A DNA stretch of 64,000 nt from Thaumasiovibrio subtropicus (GCF_019703835.1 NZ_AP023054.1:2169580-2233579); one strand, 5' to 3'. Positions 26,122 through 36,603 are shown, counted from the first letter of the stretch. A program made the numbers and translations. The notes: generated by a model from the sequence alone, not told the origin.

Positions 26122-27878
26122 GCACTGTCACCGAACTGTATTTGATGTAACTGTGAATAGGCTCCTTTTAGCGCCAGTAGCTCTTGGTGAGTACCACGTT
26201 CAATGATCTCACCTTCATCAACAACGAGTATCTGGTCTGCCCCTTCAATGGTCGACAAGCGATGCGCAATCACGATCGCGGTGCGATCTTTTTGTAGCTC
26301 ATCTAGCGCAGCCTGAATAGCGCGCTCCGACTCGGTATCTAGTGCCGATGTTGCTTCATCAAGAATAAGTACTGGCGCATTTCGCAATAGTGCTCGTGCA
26401 ATGGCAAGGCGTTGTCGCTGACCACCCGACAAACTGACGCCATTTTCGCCAATGACAGTATCAAACCCGTTCTCCATATCATTGATGAAGTCGGTGGCGT
26501 AAGCCAATTTAGCTGCGCGTTCTATCTCTTCACGGCTGTACTTCTCTTCCGCCGCGTAAGCAATATTGTTTGCGATAGTATCGTTAAATAGATGCACATT
26601 TTGCGACACAATAGCGACCTGATCGCGAAGGTTAACCAACTTGTAATCGGTTAGCTTGTGATCATCCAGTGTAATTTCACCACTGTCGATATCATAAAAG
26701 CGCGTCATTAGATTGGCGATAGTACTTTTACCTGACCCGCTCCGTCCGACTAACGCGATCGTCTGCCCCGCAGGCAAGTCAAAACTGACATTACGCAATG
26801 CTGGCGACTCTTTACTTGGATAAGTAAAGGTCACGTCATTCACTTTGATTTCGCCCTTAGCACGCGCTACCTCAAAACTGCCGTTGTCTTTTTCAGTTTC
26901 AAGATCCATCAGACCAAACAACGTTTCACATGCCGCCATACCGCGCTGGAACTGCGAAGTAACGTTAGTTAAGGATTTCAACGGACGCATCAGGCCAAAC
27001 ATAGCGCCAAACACTAATGCAAACGTGCCTGCCGACAGTTGCGAGTGAATCGCTTCTGTATTGGCAAGAATCAAAACCACCACCAATGCCGAAGACGCAA
27101 TGATCTGAACAATCGGGTTTGCTGCTGCCTGCGCCGTCACCAACTTCATCGTTTGTTGGCGCATGCGATTGCTCACCACTTCAAAGCGGTTTTTCTCTAC
27201 TTGCTGACCACCGTAACTTAAAACAACCTTGTGTCCTTTTAGCATTTGCTCTGCACTGCTGGTCACAGAGCCCATGGCTTCTTGCATGTTTTTTGACACT
27301 TTACGGAAACGTTTGGAAACGATGCCAATCGTCATTGCCACAACAGGGGCAACAACCAATAAAATGGCTGAGAGTTGCCAGCTGTGATAGAACATTAGTG
27401 CCATCAAACCAACAATTGATGCCCCTTCTCGCACTATGGTCACCAATGCGCCACTGGTCGAGGCTGCCACTTGCTCTGAATCGTAGGTAATTCGCGACAA
27501 CAATGAACCGGAAGCTTCCTTATCGAAGTAGCTAACTGGCATTTTCATAAAGTGGTTAAACAACTGGCGGCGAATTTTCATCACGACATGGCCGGAAACC
27601 CAATTCAAGCAGTAAGTAGAAACGAATCCAGACAGCCCCCGCAGTACCATTAACCCGATCAGATAGAACGGCATCATGGCAAGAAAGCTAGAATTGAGGT
27701 CATCAAAACCGAAACTCTCATCAAGCAGTGGCTTAATCATTGAAATCATTAATGTATCAGCGGCAGCATTGAGTATGAGTGCAATCACTGCTACGACAAG
27801 ACCGGCTTTATAAACGCTAATGTAGGGCCACAAACGTTTAAACGTCTGCCAGGTAGTTTCGTCAGTTTTGTTGGTCAT
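26118..27878 (-). CDS. msbA: Lipid A export ABC transporter MsbA
   Basis: Homodimeric ATP-dependent flippase that moves core-lipid A across the inner membrane. The 586 aa comprise an N-terminal six-helix exporter domain (~20-320) and a C-terminal ATPase. The ATPase carries Walker [10 protein letters not shown] (~380), the Q-loop, the signature [15 protein letters not shown], Walker [12 protein letters not shown] and the His switch (IAHRLSTIE). It is immediately upstream of lpxK and 34 bp downstream of comEC. Confidence 0.96.
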   Translation of the reverse strand: MTNKTDETTWQTFKRLWPYISVYKAGLVVAVIALILNAAADTLMISMIKPLLDESFGFDDLNSSFLAMMPFYLIGLMVLRGLSGFVSTYCLNWVSGHVVMKIRRQLFNHFMKMPVSYFDKEASGSLLSRITYDSEQVAASTSGALVTIVREGASIVGLMALMFYHSWQLSAILLVVAPVVAMTIGIVSKRFRKVSKNMQEAMGSVTSSAEQMLKGHKVVLSYGGQQVEKNRFEVVSNRMRQQTMKLVTAQAAANPIVQIIASSALVVVLILANTEAIHSQLSAGTFALVFGAMFGLMRPLKSLTNVTSQFQRGMAACETLFGLMDLETEKDNGSFEVARAKGEIKVNDVTFTYPSKESPALRNVSFDLPAGQTIALVGRSGSGKSTIANLMTRFYDIDSGEITLDDHKLTDYKLVNLRDQVAIVSQNVHLFNDTIANNIAYAAEEKYSREEIERAAKLAYATDFINDMENGFDTVIGENGVSLSGGQRQRLAIARALLRNAPVLILDEATSALDTESERAIQAALDELQKDRTAIVIAHRLSTIEGADQILVVDEGEIIERGTHQELLALKGAYSQLHQIQFGDSA

Positions 27879-27912
27879 ATGAACTAATTATTAATAATGC
27901 ATTGTGAACATT

Positions 27913-30225
27913 CTACTTACTTCCTTCCAACTCAACAAATAACTTACGATACCAATAGTTTTGCCTGCTGCTTCTTTCGCCACTCCATTGATAACCAAGT
28001 TCGCTAAATGTGATCGTGATCTGCCCATGTTCAACGGTTGTCAGCCATTGAGCCCCACTTTGCACATACCGTTGCTTTACAGCTTCGGATGGCAAGCCCC
28101 AAGGGTTTGTCCGCGAAACAGAAGCCAATGCGATATCAGGAGACAGTAGGTCGATAAATCGCTGAGTCGAGGAGGTTTTACTACCATGGTGCGGGACCGA
28201 AACCACGGTCACCCAATGAGTGTTTATTGGGGCATCCTGTGCTAAGAGCAGTTCTGAGATGGCATCAATATCCCCTGTCAATACAACACGATGTCGACCA
28301 TCACTGATCTGCACAACGCAAGAGTGCGGATTACGTGCACGTTTCACCTGCCTTGGCGGCCAAAGCACCTCGAATCTCAGTCTTCCCCAAGACCAAGACT
28401 GCCCCCGGCTACAAGGTTGATATCCTTCACGATAGTCGCTACTTCTTTGCCAACTGGGTTGCCAGTATGCCGTTATATCGTTAGCACCGCCGTCATGGTC
28501 ATTATCACCATGACTGATTAGCAAACCCACCAACTCGGTTATCTGCCATTGCTCCAAAACGGGTGTAACAACGCTGTTCGCCATGCTCCCGCCTTGCCAG
28601 CTTTTACCCGTATCGTACAACACGGCCTCTTCGCCTTGGGTGATCACGATGGCTAACCCATGTCCAACATCCAGCATGCTCAATTGCCAGTCACGATAAG
28701 AAAGGCCCCTACTCTGCAGCGTCAAAATAAGTACCCCTGCGACCACAAAATGCATACGCCAATAACGACGCGGCAATAACCAACACAAAATGGCTGCAAT
28801 CACCGCCACAACCGCGGCCCATCTCCATGACGGGGATAGTGAAACTAGTTGTCCCTCAAACAATGGCAGCATCGCATTAATCGGCCATAGCGCCATATCT
28901 GCACACCACCAAAGTCCTTCAGCTATCCAGCGCACCAAAGCGTTGTCAGAAACTGTCGATGAAATCAGGGTTATAAGGAGCGTCATCATCAGAGTGGGTA
29001 CCACACTGAACGCAAAGTAAGGGATTGCGAATAGGTTGAGTATGGGGCTCAGTAACGAAATGCCCCCAAACAAAGTTTGCTGTAATGGGGATAACATCAA
29101 ACTAAGCCCTAACTGCATCACTATAATCTGCTGCCACTTACCCAACGTTCTGCACCACGTATGCAACGCAATGAGGGCAATAACGGCACCGAATGAAAGC
29201 CAAAGGGCATATCCCAGAGTAGAAAAAGGTTGAATAACCAATACTATGGCAAGAGTAAACAGCCAGAGGTCGATGGGCCGATACCGTTTCACATTGATAA
29301 GCCATACGCTAGCGACTACACACATCAATAGCGCACGTTGCGCGGACAAGCTCCATCCAGACAGCCAGGCGTAAAACGTCGCCGCGACAAGACCGATAAT
29401 AAGAGGATATACAGGGTGATAACGGGTATCAGGGACAAAACGAAGAATCACTCCTCCTATCCGCCACCCGATAACAAAGAGCATTCCGATATGTAAGCCA
29501 GAGATAGCCATCAGGTGAGATAAACCACTGCTCGCAAGGTGTTGCCAGTCATCTTGCGTTAAACCTGCACGATAGCCAAAGCTTAGTGCCAACAAAAAGC
29601 GTTGGCTCGCCAACCCGTCAGTCAAGCGCACCACTCGGTCAAAAAGCCTTTGGCGGAGTGTAACACTCGTTTCTTTGATAACACTGCCAATAACGCGCCC
29701 CGTGCCATGAACGCCATTCGCAACCGCATACTTCTCGCTATCAAAACCCGCCACGTTAACCCGTCCAAAAGGTAATCGATGGCGAATCGTCCATTCTCCC
29801 GTCTGTCCACTTTTCATCCATCTTTCTGGCGGCTTAGGATAATACAGTCGCAGCAAAGGGCGGGATAAAATAGGCAATTTTGTCTCGTTTATTTCCCTAA
29901 CCGAAACCAAAATTGAATTTTGGGAAAAAGAGGAAGAACTCAGGGTAACGACACGACCGACTATGGTAATATCCTGCGGCTGATCCGAGGATGTTGTGAC
30001 AAGCTGAGCGGCGGTAAAACGGTAATGTGCCGCATGAATATGCAGGATACACACTCCGATACAAAAACTGACAAGCGGTACAAAAAAGTAATAGTTTTTA
30101 CGTGACACCAGAATAAATACCACTACACTGCCAACTATTGCCAGCAACTCAGATAGTGATAAAAGCCGGGGCCACCAAGGCGATACCAAAATGGGTATCA
30201 CAAGGGCCAATGCAAGTAATCTCAT
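27913..30225 (-). CDS. comEC: ComEC/Rec2 DNA-uptake channel protein
   Basis: Inner-membrane channel for single-stranded DNA during natural transformation. The 770 aa are in the family order: N-terminal hydrophobic helices, an OB-like DUF4131 region (~45-170), the Competence membrane domain (~190-490, with GLSHLMAISGLHIGM), and a metallo-beta-lactamase-like domain (SMLDVGHGLAIVI, SHGDNDHDGG, VPHHGSK). An apparently intact gene fits a competent Vibrionaceae host. It heads the minus-strand run into msbA and starts 20 bp from the divergent DUF2062 gene. Confidence 0.94.
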   Translation of the reverse strand: MRLLALALVIPILVSPWWPRLLSLSELLAIVGSVVVFILVSRKNYYFFVPLVSFCIGVCILHIHAAHYRFTAAQLVTTSSDQPQDITIVGRVVTLSSSSFSQNSILVSVREINETKLPILSRPLLRLYYPKPPERWMKSGQTGEWTIRHRLPFGRVNVAGFDSEKYAVANGVHGTGRVIGSVIKETSVTLRQRLFDRVVRLTDGLASQRFLLALSFGYRAGLTQDDWQHLASSGLSHLMAISGLHIGMLFVIGWRIGGVILRFVPDTRYHPVYPLIIGLVAATFYAWLSGWSLSAQRALLMCVVASVWLINVKRYRPIDLWLFTLAIVLVIQPFSTLGYALWLSFGAVIALIALHTWCRTLGKWQQIIVMQLGLSLMLSPLQQTLFGGISLLSPILNLFAIPYFAFSVVPTLMMTLLITLISSTVSDNALVRWIAEGLWWCADMALWPINAMLPLFEGQLVSLSPSWRWAAVVAVIAAILCWLLPRRYWRMHFVVAGVLILTLQSRGLSYRDWQLSMLDVGHGLAIVITQGEEAVLYDTGKSWQGGSMANSVVTPVLEQWQITELVGLLISHGDNDHDGGANDITAYWQPSWQRSSDYREGYQPCSRGQSWSWGRLRFEVLWPPRQVKRARNPHSCVVQISDGRHRVVLTGDIDAISELLLAQDAPINTHWVTVVSVPHHGSKTSSTQRFIDLLSPDIALASVSRTNPWGLPSEAVKQRYVQSGAQWLTTVEHGQITITFSELGYQWSGERSSRQNYWYRKLFVELEGSK

Positions 30226-30245
30226 CAGGCTATTTCAGAGACACT

Positions 30246-30842
30246 ATGCCAAAAAAGTTAATTAAACGATTTATTCCGAGCCATGAGCACATCAAACGCC
30301 AAAAAGCGTTAAGTGTTTTCGGCTCGTTGTTGCACAACCCTAACTTATGGTGTCTCAATCGTCGTTCTGCTTCCGGTGCCTTCGCTGTCGGTCTCTTCAT
30401 GACCTTCGTTCCTTTACCCAGCCAAATGATCATGGCGGCAGGCCTCGCTATCGCCTTTGGCGTCAACCTACCACTTTCAGTAACCTTGGTGTGGATCTCT
30501 AATCCCATCACGATGCCAATCATGTTCTACTTGGCATACAAAGTCGGCGCATGGCTACTTAATACCCCAAGGCACGAGTTCTACTTCGAGTTATCATGGA
30601 GTTATCTTGCCGAGCAAATGTCCATTCTTGGCCCGCCATTCCTATTAGGCTGCCTCGTTTGTGGGCTTCTCTTTGCGCTGTTTGGCTATTTTAGTATTCA
30701 ATGGCTGTGGCGATATTCCGTTGTGCGCAGTTGGAACAAACGTCGAATTCGCCGCCTATCGTTAAAAATACCTGCCGATAAACTCAAAAAAGTGTTACCT
30801 GGCAGCCGCAAACCGGCAGAAAATGACGCTAAGCCTGACTAG
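30246..30842 (+). CDS. DUF2062 membrane protein
   Basis: 198 aa. A basic N-terminus (MPKKLIKRF) leads to the DUF2062 core, with NRRSASGAFAVGLFMTF and WISNPITMPIMFY marking two membrane segments. A further pair lies around residues 135-165, and the tail is basic. Function is unknown. The frame can be extended upstream to 30138 inside divergent comEC, but the ATG at 30246 begins the conserved part. In V. cholerae, as I recall, a DUF2062 gene sits between comEC and lolCDE. Here a 10-kb cluster separates it from lolCDE. Confidence 0.82.
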   Translation: MPKKLIKRFIPSHEHIKRQKALSVFGSLLHNPNLWCLNRRSASGAFAVGLFMTFVPLPSQMIMAAGLAIAFGVNLPLSVTLVWISNPITMPIMFYLAYKVGAWLLNTPRHEFYFELSWSYLAEQMSILGPPFLLGCLVCGLLFALFGYFSIQWLWRYSVVRSWNKRRIRRLSLKIPADKLKKVLPGSRKPAENDAKPD

Positions 30843-30937
30843 TTAAAGTCTCGTGTTTTAGGCGATACTCCCCCACTCAATCGGTGGCAAATCATCCGTG
30901 AGACGCCACCGTCAGATCCAAGGCAGTTCGATGACAA

Positions 30938-30993
30938 ACAAAAAAGCTGTGAGTCACTTATCCTAAAGTGACTTAACACACTGCTTTTTCTTG
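30938..30993. terminator. Terminator after the DUF2062 gene
   Basis: An A-run, then AGC-GTG-TCACTT paired with AAGTGA-CAC-GCT across a short loop, then TTTTTC. The stem is interrupted but long. Confidence 0.75.
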
Positions 30994-31119
30994 ATCATTT
31001 TGCCAACTCTGACACATTCCTAACATCGCTCGACCGCCTCACACTTTTCATGTTTCAACTTTGTTAAAAGTCGCCAATTTCCACATAATGAATCCAACGT
31101 GGCAGGAAGGCAGAGTGAT

Positions 31120-32328
31120 ATGGCAAAGTGGTTGTCGATATTCAGTGGATTCATATTCATGTGCAGTGTCTATGCGCAGAGTAGTCAAGGCATATCCTCA
31201 CAGCACCTTGTTATCCTCACCTCATTCCCCGAAAGCTTTTACTCACCGATACAAACTCAGTTTGAGCAATCGCACCCCCATGTCGCCGTCCGAGTCATCA
31301 ATAAAAAAACCCCGGCGCTGATAGCCCACCTCAAACAAGACCGGAGCCCGAAAGCGGATCTGGTCTGGTTGAGCAGCGCCGATGCAATGGCTCAGCTCCA
31401 ACTCCATGGTCAAGTCTCTGACGCTTACACCTTTGCGTGGTCTCAATTTGGATTTTTCTGGGACCAGAGCAGACTCGCAGCCTTAAATCTCCCTCGGCCA
31501 GATAGTTGGGAAACGCTCTTACAGCCACAGTTTCGACACCAAGTTGCGATGAGCGCCCCTTCTCGTTCAGGGACGAATCACCTCATCATTGAGCTTATTT
31601 TGCAACAGTATGGATGGGAAGAAGGGTGGAAGTTGTTACTCCAACTTGGCGGCAACCTGTCGACGATTACCGCGCGCAGCTTCGGCGTAAGAGAAGGCAT
31701 ATTGCGACAACGTTTTACCGTCGCGCCTGTGGTCGATTTTTTCTATCGTAGCGCCCTAGCACAAGGTGCCAACGTTGCCTTTCAGCCAATGCGTCACACC
31801 CCATTAATCCCCGCTCAAGTTGGGTTAACCGCGCATAAGGATACACACCCTAAACGCCAACAGTTTGTCGACTTTTTATTGTCCGACCAAGGACAAGCAA
31901 TCCTATCACTGCCCCAAGTCAGCCGCATATCCTTGACGGATGCCAAGCAGCTCAGCGCATACCAACCTGAGTTTGATGCGGTTCTCTCCGCATCACGATA
32001 CAATACGGTCAATGCCTTGTTCGACCAGTGGATTACGCATCGACTGGAAGGACTTCACACCTTCTGGGCGCGGTGGCACGCACTGAATAATCAAGCGCTG
32101 ACCAAGCCACAGCGCATTGAACTCCACCGTATCGTTGATCGCTTGATGCAAATCCCGGTTGACGAATCTGTTGCCTCAGACCCAACACTAAATCGGCAAC
32201 TGAGCGCATCACAAAAGTATGATGCGTTCTATCAGCGTATTACTCAAAACTGGCAGACTGAAATGCACACGCAACTGACCGAAGCGATGGCAGTACTCGC
32301 TACAATAGAGAGCGAGGTGACGCAATGA
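31120..32328 (+). CDS. pgtC: PgtC-like periplasmic sensor binding protein
   Basis: A 402-aa extracellular solute-binding protein of the iron(III)/organophosphate type with a signal peptide (FSGFIFMCSVYAQS). It aligns along its length with the transport binding protein at 36669-38003: both have 'VILTSF/VIVTSF', 'VAMSAPSRSGTNHL', 'GWEEGWK' and 'TARSFGVREG'. It is encoded with a kinase and a sigma-54 activator in the order of Salmonella pgtC-pgtB-pgtA, where PgtC is a signalling component for phosphoglycerate uptake. The ATG at 31120 has AAGG 9 nt upstream and is preferred over a GTG at 31099. It overlaps the kinase gene by 4 bp. The ligand is inferred, not shown. Confidence 0.8.
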   Translation: MAKWLSIFSGFIFMCSVYAQSSQGISSQHLVILTSFPESFYSPIQTQFEQSHPHVAVRVINKKTPALIAHLKQDRSPKADLVWLSSADAMAQLQLHGQVSDAYTFAWSQFGFFWDQSRLAALNLPRPDSWETLLQPQFRHQVAMSAPSRSGTNHLIIELILQQYGWEEGWKLLLQLGGNLSTITARSFGVREGILRQRFTVAPVVDFFYRSALAQGANVAFQPMRHTPLIPAQVGLTAHKDTHPKRQQFVDFLLSDQGQAILSLPQVSRISLTDAKQLSAYQPEFDAVLSASRYNTVNALFDQWITHRLEGLHTFWARWHALNNQALTKPQRIELHRIVDRLMQIPVDESVASDPTLNRQLSASQKYDAFYQRITQNWQTEMHTQLTEAMAVLATIESEVTQ

Positions 32329-34337
32329 AAAAACGCCACAGTATCGCCACCCGTATTTTCGCCCTATTCGTCTTATTAGGCAGTCTTGCTATTGGCTTAG
32401 TCATTACGAATGCCCTTACTTTGCAAAACCTCACTCGGGCTTCTGAGAGCTGGGTAGAAGAGCAACTGCCCATCTTAGTGTCTGCGGCAAAGTTTGCCGA
32501 ACAAGGCGGGCAAATCACCACCGCCGCGACAAACTTAGCACTCGCGACTAACACCTCAGGGTTAAACAAGGCCCATCAAGATCTGCAAAAAGCGCTCCCT
32601 CGGCTAACGTCAATCGACCCAAAACAGGTCAGTGTACATCGGCAAAACGAAATCCATACTCTTGCTAACGCGCTCAGCGACAACATTGACCAAATTTACA
32701 CTAACACCCAGCAGAAGTTGATCGTTCAACAACAGCAACGGCAAACTCGCCAACAACTCTACTGGATGCAGATTGACTTTGTCGATGAAGTCATTCCACT
32801 AAGCCAAGAGAGTCAGTTTAACCTTGGGTTATTGATGGAGAAGCTCAAACGCCGCCAACAACTTACCGCAGAAGAGTTTGCGCGGCTGAACACCGAAAGT
32901 AATACCCAAACGCAACTGCTCAAGCTCGAAGCCGACGTGAATCTGGTACTCGACTTACTCCAGCGAGTCTCACTATTTGATAACCGTACCGACATTCTCG
33001 CGGCGCAAAGCATGATAGATGAAACCGTCGTCGCCATTGCTGAGCAAATTGATGCCCTGGCTCCCTTGCCAAGCACAGTCACCATCCGGCAAATCGCACT
33101 GCAGTTAAACGAGTTCATTACAGGACAGTCCAGCACCATTAATAAAAGCCTGAAAGTGCTCGCACTCGACGAAGGAAATCAATCTCTTCTCGCAGAAAAT
33201 CAAGCCATGGTGCAGCGTATGGGGCTGATCGTCACTCAAGCTGTCGACAATGCGGAAAGACAAGCGACCTCCACAGCCATCGCACTGAGCAAGCAGTTAA
33301 GTGAGAGCCGCTTCCAACTCAATTTCACGTTAGGCGTGATCATTGTTTTAGTCATATTTGTGGCTGTTTTTCTACGAACCCAACTGCTTAACCGACTCGA
33401 AAAAGTACTGCGCAGTATGCGCCATTTGGCACAAGGAGAGCTTCAACAACCCATCACGATTAAAGGGCAAGATGAAGTGGCCTCGCTGGCTCGTGCGACC
33501 AATGTTTTTAATGAAACCGCGAAACAACTTCGCCAACGAACCCAAGATCTGGAGGAGAAGAACAACCAATTGCTCGATGAGATCTTGCAGCGCCAGCAAG
33601 CAGAAATGGAGCTTAAAGAGACGCAAGAAGAGTTAGTGCAAGCAGGGAAACTCGCAGTACTTGGTCAACTAACGACTGGGATCGTGCATGAGTTCAGTCA
33701 ACCGCTCGCAGCGATTCGCTCTAACACCTATCTCGCTAACCAGTATCTTGATCAGCACAACAGCGAAAAAACAAAAGAGAAACTCAACACCATAGATAGA
33801 ATCACCGAACGTGCAACACGGCTATGTCAGCACCTCAAATCGTTTGCACGTAAAAGCGATGATGAGATTACAAGAACCCCCCTACGCAACGTGATCATCG
33901 ATGCCATTGATCTGTTCACCGATAAGCTCCCCAAACCTTGGTATCAGATTGAGGTTGAACCTACGCTCAGTGTCGTCGCCAACCCTGTCCGCCTCGAACA
34001 AGTCTTAGTCAATCTCATCAGCAATAGTCTAGATGCAATACAAGCGAAACAAGGTAACACCGAGCAACCAGCGCGTTACGAGCCCCACTTGCAGATCCGA
34101 GCCACTCGCCGTGGCGATACCGTTCAGATTCATATTATTGACAACGGTTGCGGTATGAATGAAGCGCAACTCACCCAAATTTTTGAACCTTTTTTCACTA
34201 CCAAAGACGTCGGGAATGGCCTGGGACTGGGTATGTCCATCACCCATAACATCATCCAAGATTTTGGTGGCACCATACAGATAACATCGTCCCCCCAAGT
34301 CGGCACGGAGGTCACCTTATGTCTCAAATCCATGTAG
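32325..34337 (+). CDS. pgtB: PgtB-like membrane sensor histidine kinase
   Basis: A 670-aa kinase. One membrane helix at ~8-30 is followed by a large periplasmic helical sensor region (~31-330), a second helix at ~332-351, HAMP (~352-405) and a coiled coil. The H-box is LGQLTTGIVHEFSQPLAAI (His455). The HATPase follows, with NLISNSLDAIQ and FFTTKDVGNGLGLGMS. It probably reads the state of the PgtC-like protein in the periplasm and phosphorylates the downstream activator. Its gene overlaps both neighbours (4 bp and 19 bp), indicating one operon. Confidence 0.85.
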   Translation: MKKRHSIATRIFALFVLLGSLAIGLVITNALTLQNLTRASESWVEEQLPILVSAAKFAEQGGQITTAATNLALATNTSGLNKAHQDLQKALPRLTSIDPKQVSVHRQNEIHTLANALSDNIDQIYTNTQQKLIVQQQQRQTRQQLYWMQIDFVDEVIPLSQESQFNLGLLMEKLKRRQQLTAEEFARLNTESNTQTQLLKLEADVNLVLDLLQRVSLFDNRTDILAAQSMIDETVVAIAEQIDALAPLPSTVTIRQIALQLNEFITGQSSTINKSLKVLALDEGNQSLLAENQAMVQRMGLIVTQAVDNAERQATSTAIALSKQLSESRFQLNFTLGVIIVLVIFVAVFLRTQLLNRLEKVLRSMRHLAQGELQQPITIKGQDEVASLARATNVFNETAKQLRQRTQDLEEKNNQLLDEILQRQQAEMELKETQEELVQAGKLAVLGQLTTGIVHEFSQPLAAIRSNTYLANQYLDQHNSEKTKEKLNTIDRITERATRLCQHLKSFARKSDDEITRTPLRNVIIDAIDLFTDKLPKPWYQIEVEPTLSVVANPVRLEQVLVNLISNSLDAIQAKQGNTEQPARYEPHLQIRATRRGDTVQIHIIDNGCGMNEAQLTQIFEPFFTTKDVGNGLGLGMSITHNIIQDFGGTIQITSSPQVGTEVTLCLKSM

Positions 34338-35692
34338 TGTTGGTCGAAGATGACAAAGAGCTGCGTGATAGCCTCGTCGAAATTCTCAGCTTACAAGGCC
34401 ATCCCGTGACAGCGTTTGAATCCGCCGATAAAGCGCTGCCATGTATTCAGTACAACTGCAATAGCATCGTTATTTCCGATATTCGTATGCCGAACATGGA
34501 TGGAATGACGTTTCTTCAACATTTGCAGCAACTCGATACCGAGCTGCCTGTTATTCTCATTTCAGGCCATGCTGACATAGAAACAGCCTTGAAGTGTATC
34601 AAGCAAGGCGCGTTTGAGTTTATTGAAAAACCGCTACACCCTGAGCATCTGCTGGGTATTACCGCCAAGGCTACGCAACACCGCCGCCTCACCCTTGAAA
34701 ATCGTAAGCTCAAGCAAGCGGCAACGCGACAAATTACCCTCGATGAACTGTTGATCGGGGACTCTGAGCCAATGCTCAAACTCAAGCAACGTCTTGTGAC
34801 ACTGGCAAACGCCGATATCAATATCGTCATCAATGGTGAAACAGGGACAGGGAAAGAAAAAATCGCTCGGACGCTGCACAATCAATCGACTCGCAAGGAC
34901 AAACCGTTTGTCGCCATTAACTGCGGCGCAATGCCCGAAAACCTTATCGAATCGGAACTGTTTGGGCATGAAGCAGGCAGCTTTACCGGTGCGAATAAAA
35001 AGCGAATCGGCAAGATCGAATACGCGTCGGGCGGCACTTTGTTCTTGGATGAAATTGAAAGCATGCCGCTCTCGGCACAAATCCGCCTTCTAAGAGTCCT
35101 TCAAGAGGGAGAACTAGAACGTGTAGGCAGTAATCAAAGTGTGTCTGTCGATCTCAAAGTCCTCGCTGCATCAAAAGAAAATCTGCTCGAATGGTCACAG
35201 CAAGGTCAGTTTCGTCAAGACCTCTACTATCGCCTCAATGTCGCCAGTTTAGACATTCCTCCCTTACGGGATCGAAAAACCGACATTCCGCTACTACTTG
35301 GCCATTTTCTCCACGCTGCTGAACTTAAGCTCGATCGCAAAGCACCTGCGCTTTCTCCGCTCCATTTCGAACAGCTGATGAAGCACCACTGGCCCGGCAA
35401 TGTCCGTGAACTGATGAACGAAGCTGACCGTATTGTGCTCGGTATTTCCGATCTCATCTACCCGACCGAAAAAACGGAGTGTCACAGCCTTGCCCACCAG
35501 CTCACCCAGTTCGAATACTCGGTTTTACACCATACCCTGAATCAGTTTGAGGGACATATTGGCGCAACGGCCGATCATCTCGATATCCCAAGAAAAAATC
35601 TTTACCTACGGATGAAGAAGTTCGGTTTGAAGAAGGAGGATTATAATCCCAATGCACTTCCACTCGGCAATGCACAAGAAAACGACTGTTAA
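34319..35692 (+). CDS. pgtA: PgtA-like sigma-54-dependent response regulator
   Basis: An NtrC-type activator of 457 aa. The receiver (residues 1-120) has Asp11-Asp12 and phospho-acceptor Asp54. The AAA+ domain has Walker A GETGTGKE (173-180), the sigma-54 contact loop GSFTGA (220-225, for the usual GAFTGA) and Walker B LFLDE (241-245). A Fis-type helix-turn-helix lies near the C-terminus (HIGATADHLDIPRKNLYLRM). The expected target is the ABC importer operon starting at 36669, which has a sigma-54-like promoter. It is last in the pgtC-pgtB-pgtA-like operon and faces the convergent phosphatase gene. Confidence 0.88.
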   Translation: MSQIHVVLVEDDKELRDSLVEILSLQGHPVTAFESADKALPCIQYNCNSIVISDIRMPNMDGMTFLQHLQQLDTELPVILISGHADIETALKCIKQGAFEFIEKPLHPEHLLGITAKATQHRRLTLENRKLKQAATRQITLDELLIGDSEPMLKLKQRLVTLANADINIVINGETGTGKEKIARTLHNQSTRKDKPFVAINCGAMPENLIESELFGHEAGSFTGANKKRIGKIEYASGGTLFLDEIESMPLSAQIRLLRVLQEGELERVGSNQSVSVDLKVLAASKENLLEWSQQGQFRQDLYYRLNVASLDIPPLRDRKTDIPLLLGHFLHAAELKLDRKAPALSPLHFEQLMKHHWPGNVRELMNEADRIVLGISDLIYPTEKTECHSLAHQLTQFEYSVLHHTLNQFEGHIGATADHLDIPRKNLYLRMKKFGLKKEDYNPNALPLGNAQENDC

Positions 35693-35727
35693 CGTGAGCT
35701 GCAGTTTCAAGTGCATTAATGATTCAA

Positions 35728-36351
35728 TCAAATCGCGGCAATCACATTCTGTTTCTCATCACAAAACTGCACCACCTTAAGCTCTCCTTTACTGTCTGCT
35801 TTCAAGATACTGTGCGACAGATTCCCCGCAAACGGTTCGTTCCATAAGTCATCTAAGGGATGCCCCAATAACGCTGTTAGCACCGTTTTAATGAAACCAG
35901 CATGGGAAACCACTAAAACAGTTTCTTTGTCATGATGCTTGGCGATCTGTTTCAATACCTTAACGCCCCGTGTTTGCAGTGATAAAAAGGTCTCTGCCCC
36001 CTCTGCGCTAAACTGACTCGGCTGTTGCCAAAAAGAGTGATAGTCCGCCGCATAGTGTTTTTCAACCTCTTCACGCTGCATACCCTCCCAGACGCCCATG
36101 TTGATTTCTCGAAGGTCATCTAACTGAGTCACATCCAAGATAGCGCTATCAAGCAAGAGCTTTGCGGTGTCATAGGCGCGACTCGTTGTCGAGCTGTAAG
36201 CAGCATCGAATACAACACCATCAACCTTTCCCCTCGCCTCCAATGCCTGCTGTTGTCCCAGCGCGGTCAAAGGTGAGTCCTTGAAGCCCTGCATACGTCC
36301 CGTCAAGTTCCATTCGGTTTGTCCATGCCGAAAAAGGTGGATCTCTGTCAA
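35728..36351 (-). CDS. Histidine phosphatase family (phosphoglycerate mutase-like) protein
   Basis: A 207-aa cytoplasmic branch-2 acid-phosphatase/mutase-like enzyme. The catalytic LFRHGQTEWN (His8) is at the N-terminus, the second acid SHAGF near residue 150, and TSRAYDTAK between them. Similar sequences include GpmB, CobC and sugar-phosphate phosphatases, so the precise reaction is open. The start appears to be TTG at 36351 with AGGGAG 8 nt upstream; the only nearby upstream ATG is out of frame and soon meets a stop. Lying between the sensor operon and the importer suggests it processes the imported phosphorylated compound. Confidence 0.8.
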   Translation of the reverse strand: MTEIHLFRHGQTEWNLTGRMQGFKDSPLTALGQQQALEARGKVDGVVFDAAYSSTTSRAYDTAKLLLDSAILDVTQLDDLREINMGVWEGMQREEVEKHYAADYHSFWQQPSQFSAEGAETFLSLQTRGVKVLKQIAKHHDKETVLVVSHAGFIKTVLTALLGHPLDDLWNEPFAGNLSHSILKADSKGELKVVQFCDEKQNVIAAI

Positions 36352-36586
36352 AGTGCTATCTCCCTATCATGCTAAGCAGCACAGTGATAGTGCCGCTAAA
36401 CTCGCCATCGCCCAACGTGTCGTATCGAAGTTTCAGAGTCTGTTCACACAGATAATAAGTTCTCCCCCTGTTCCGTCGGTCATCAATGACCTATTCATTT
36501 AGCAGTAAGTCCGCCAAATGACACATACATCATCATGACTACAAGTATAACCACTTGAATTTTAGAAACAAAAATCAATTTTAACA

Positions 36587-36603
36587 TTGGCATAACAATT
36601 GAA
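36587..36603 (+). promoter_or_regulatory. Sigma-54-like promoter of the ABC importer operon
   Basis: TTGGCAT-N5-TTGAA keeps the GG and the -24/-12 spacing of the sigma-54 consensus TTGGCAC-N5-TTGC, with mismatches at the last base of the -24 box and the C of TTGC. It is 66 bp upstream of the binding-protein ATG. An NtrC-type activator is encoded 1 kb upstream. Confidence 0.65.
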
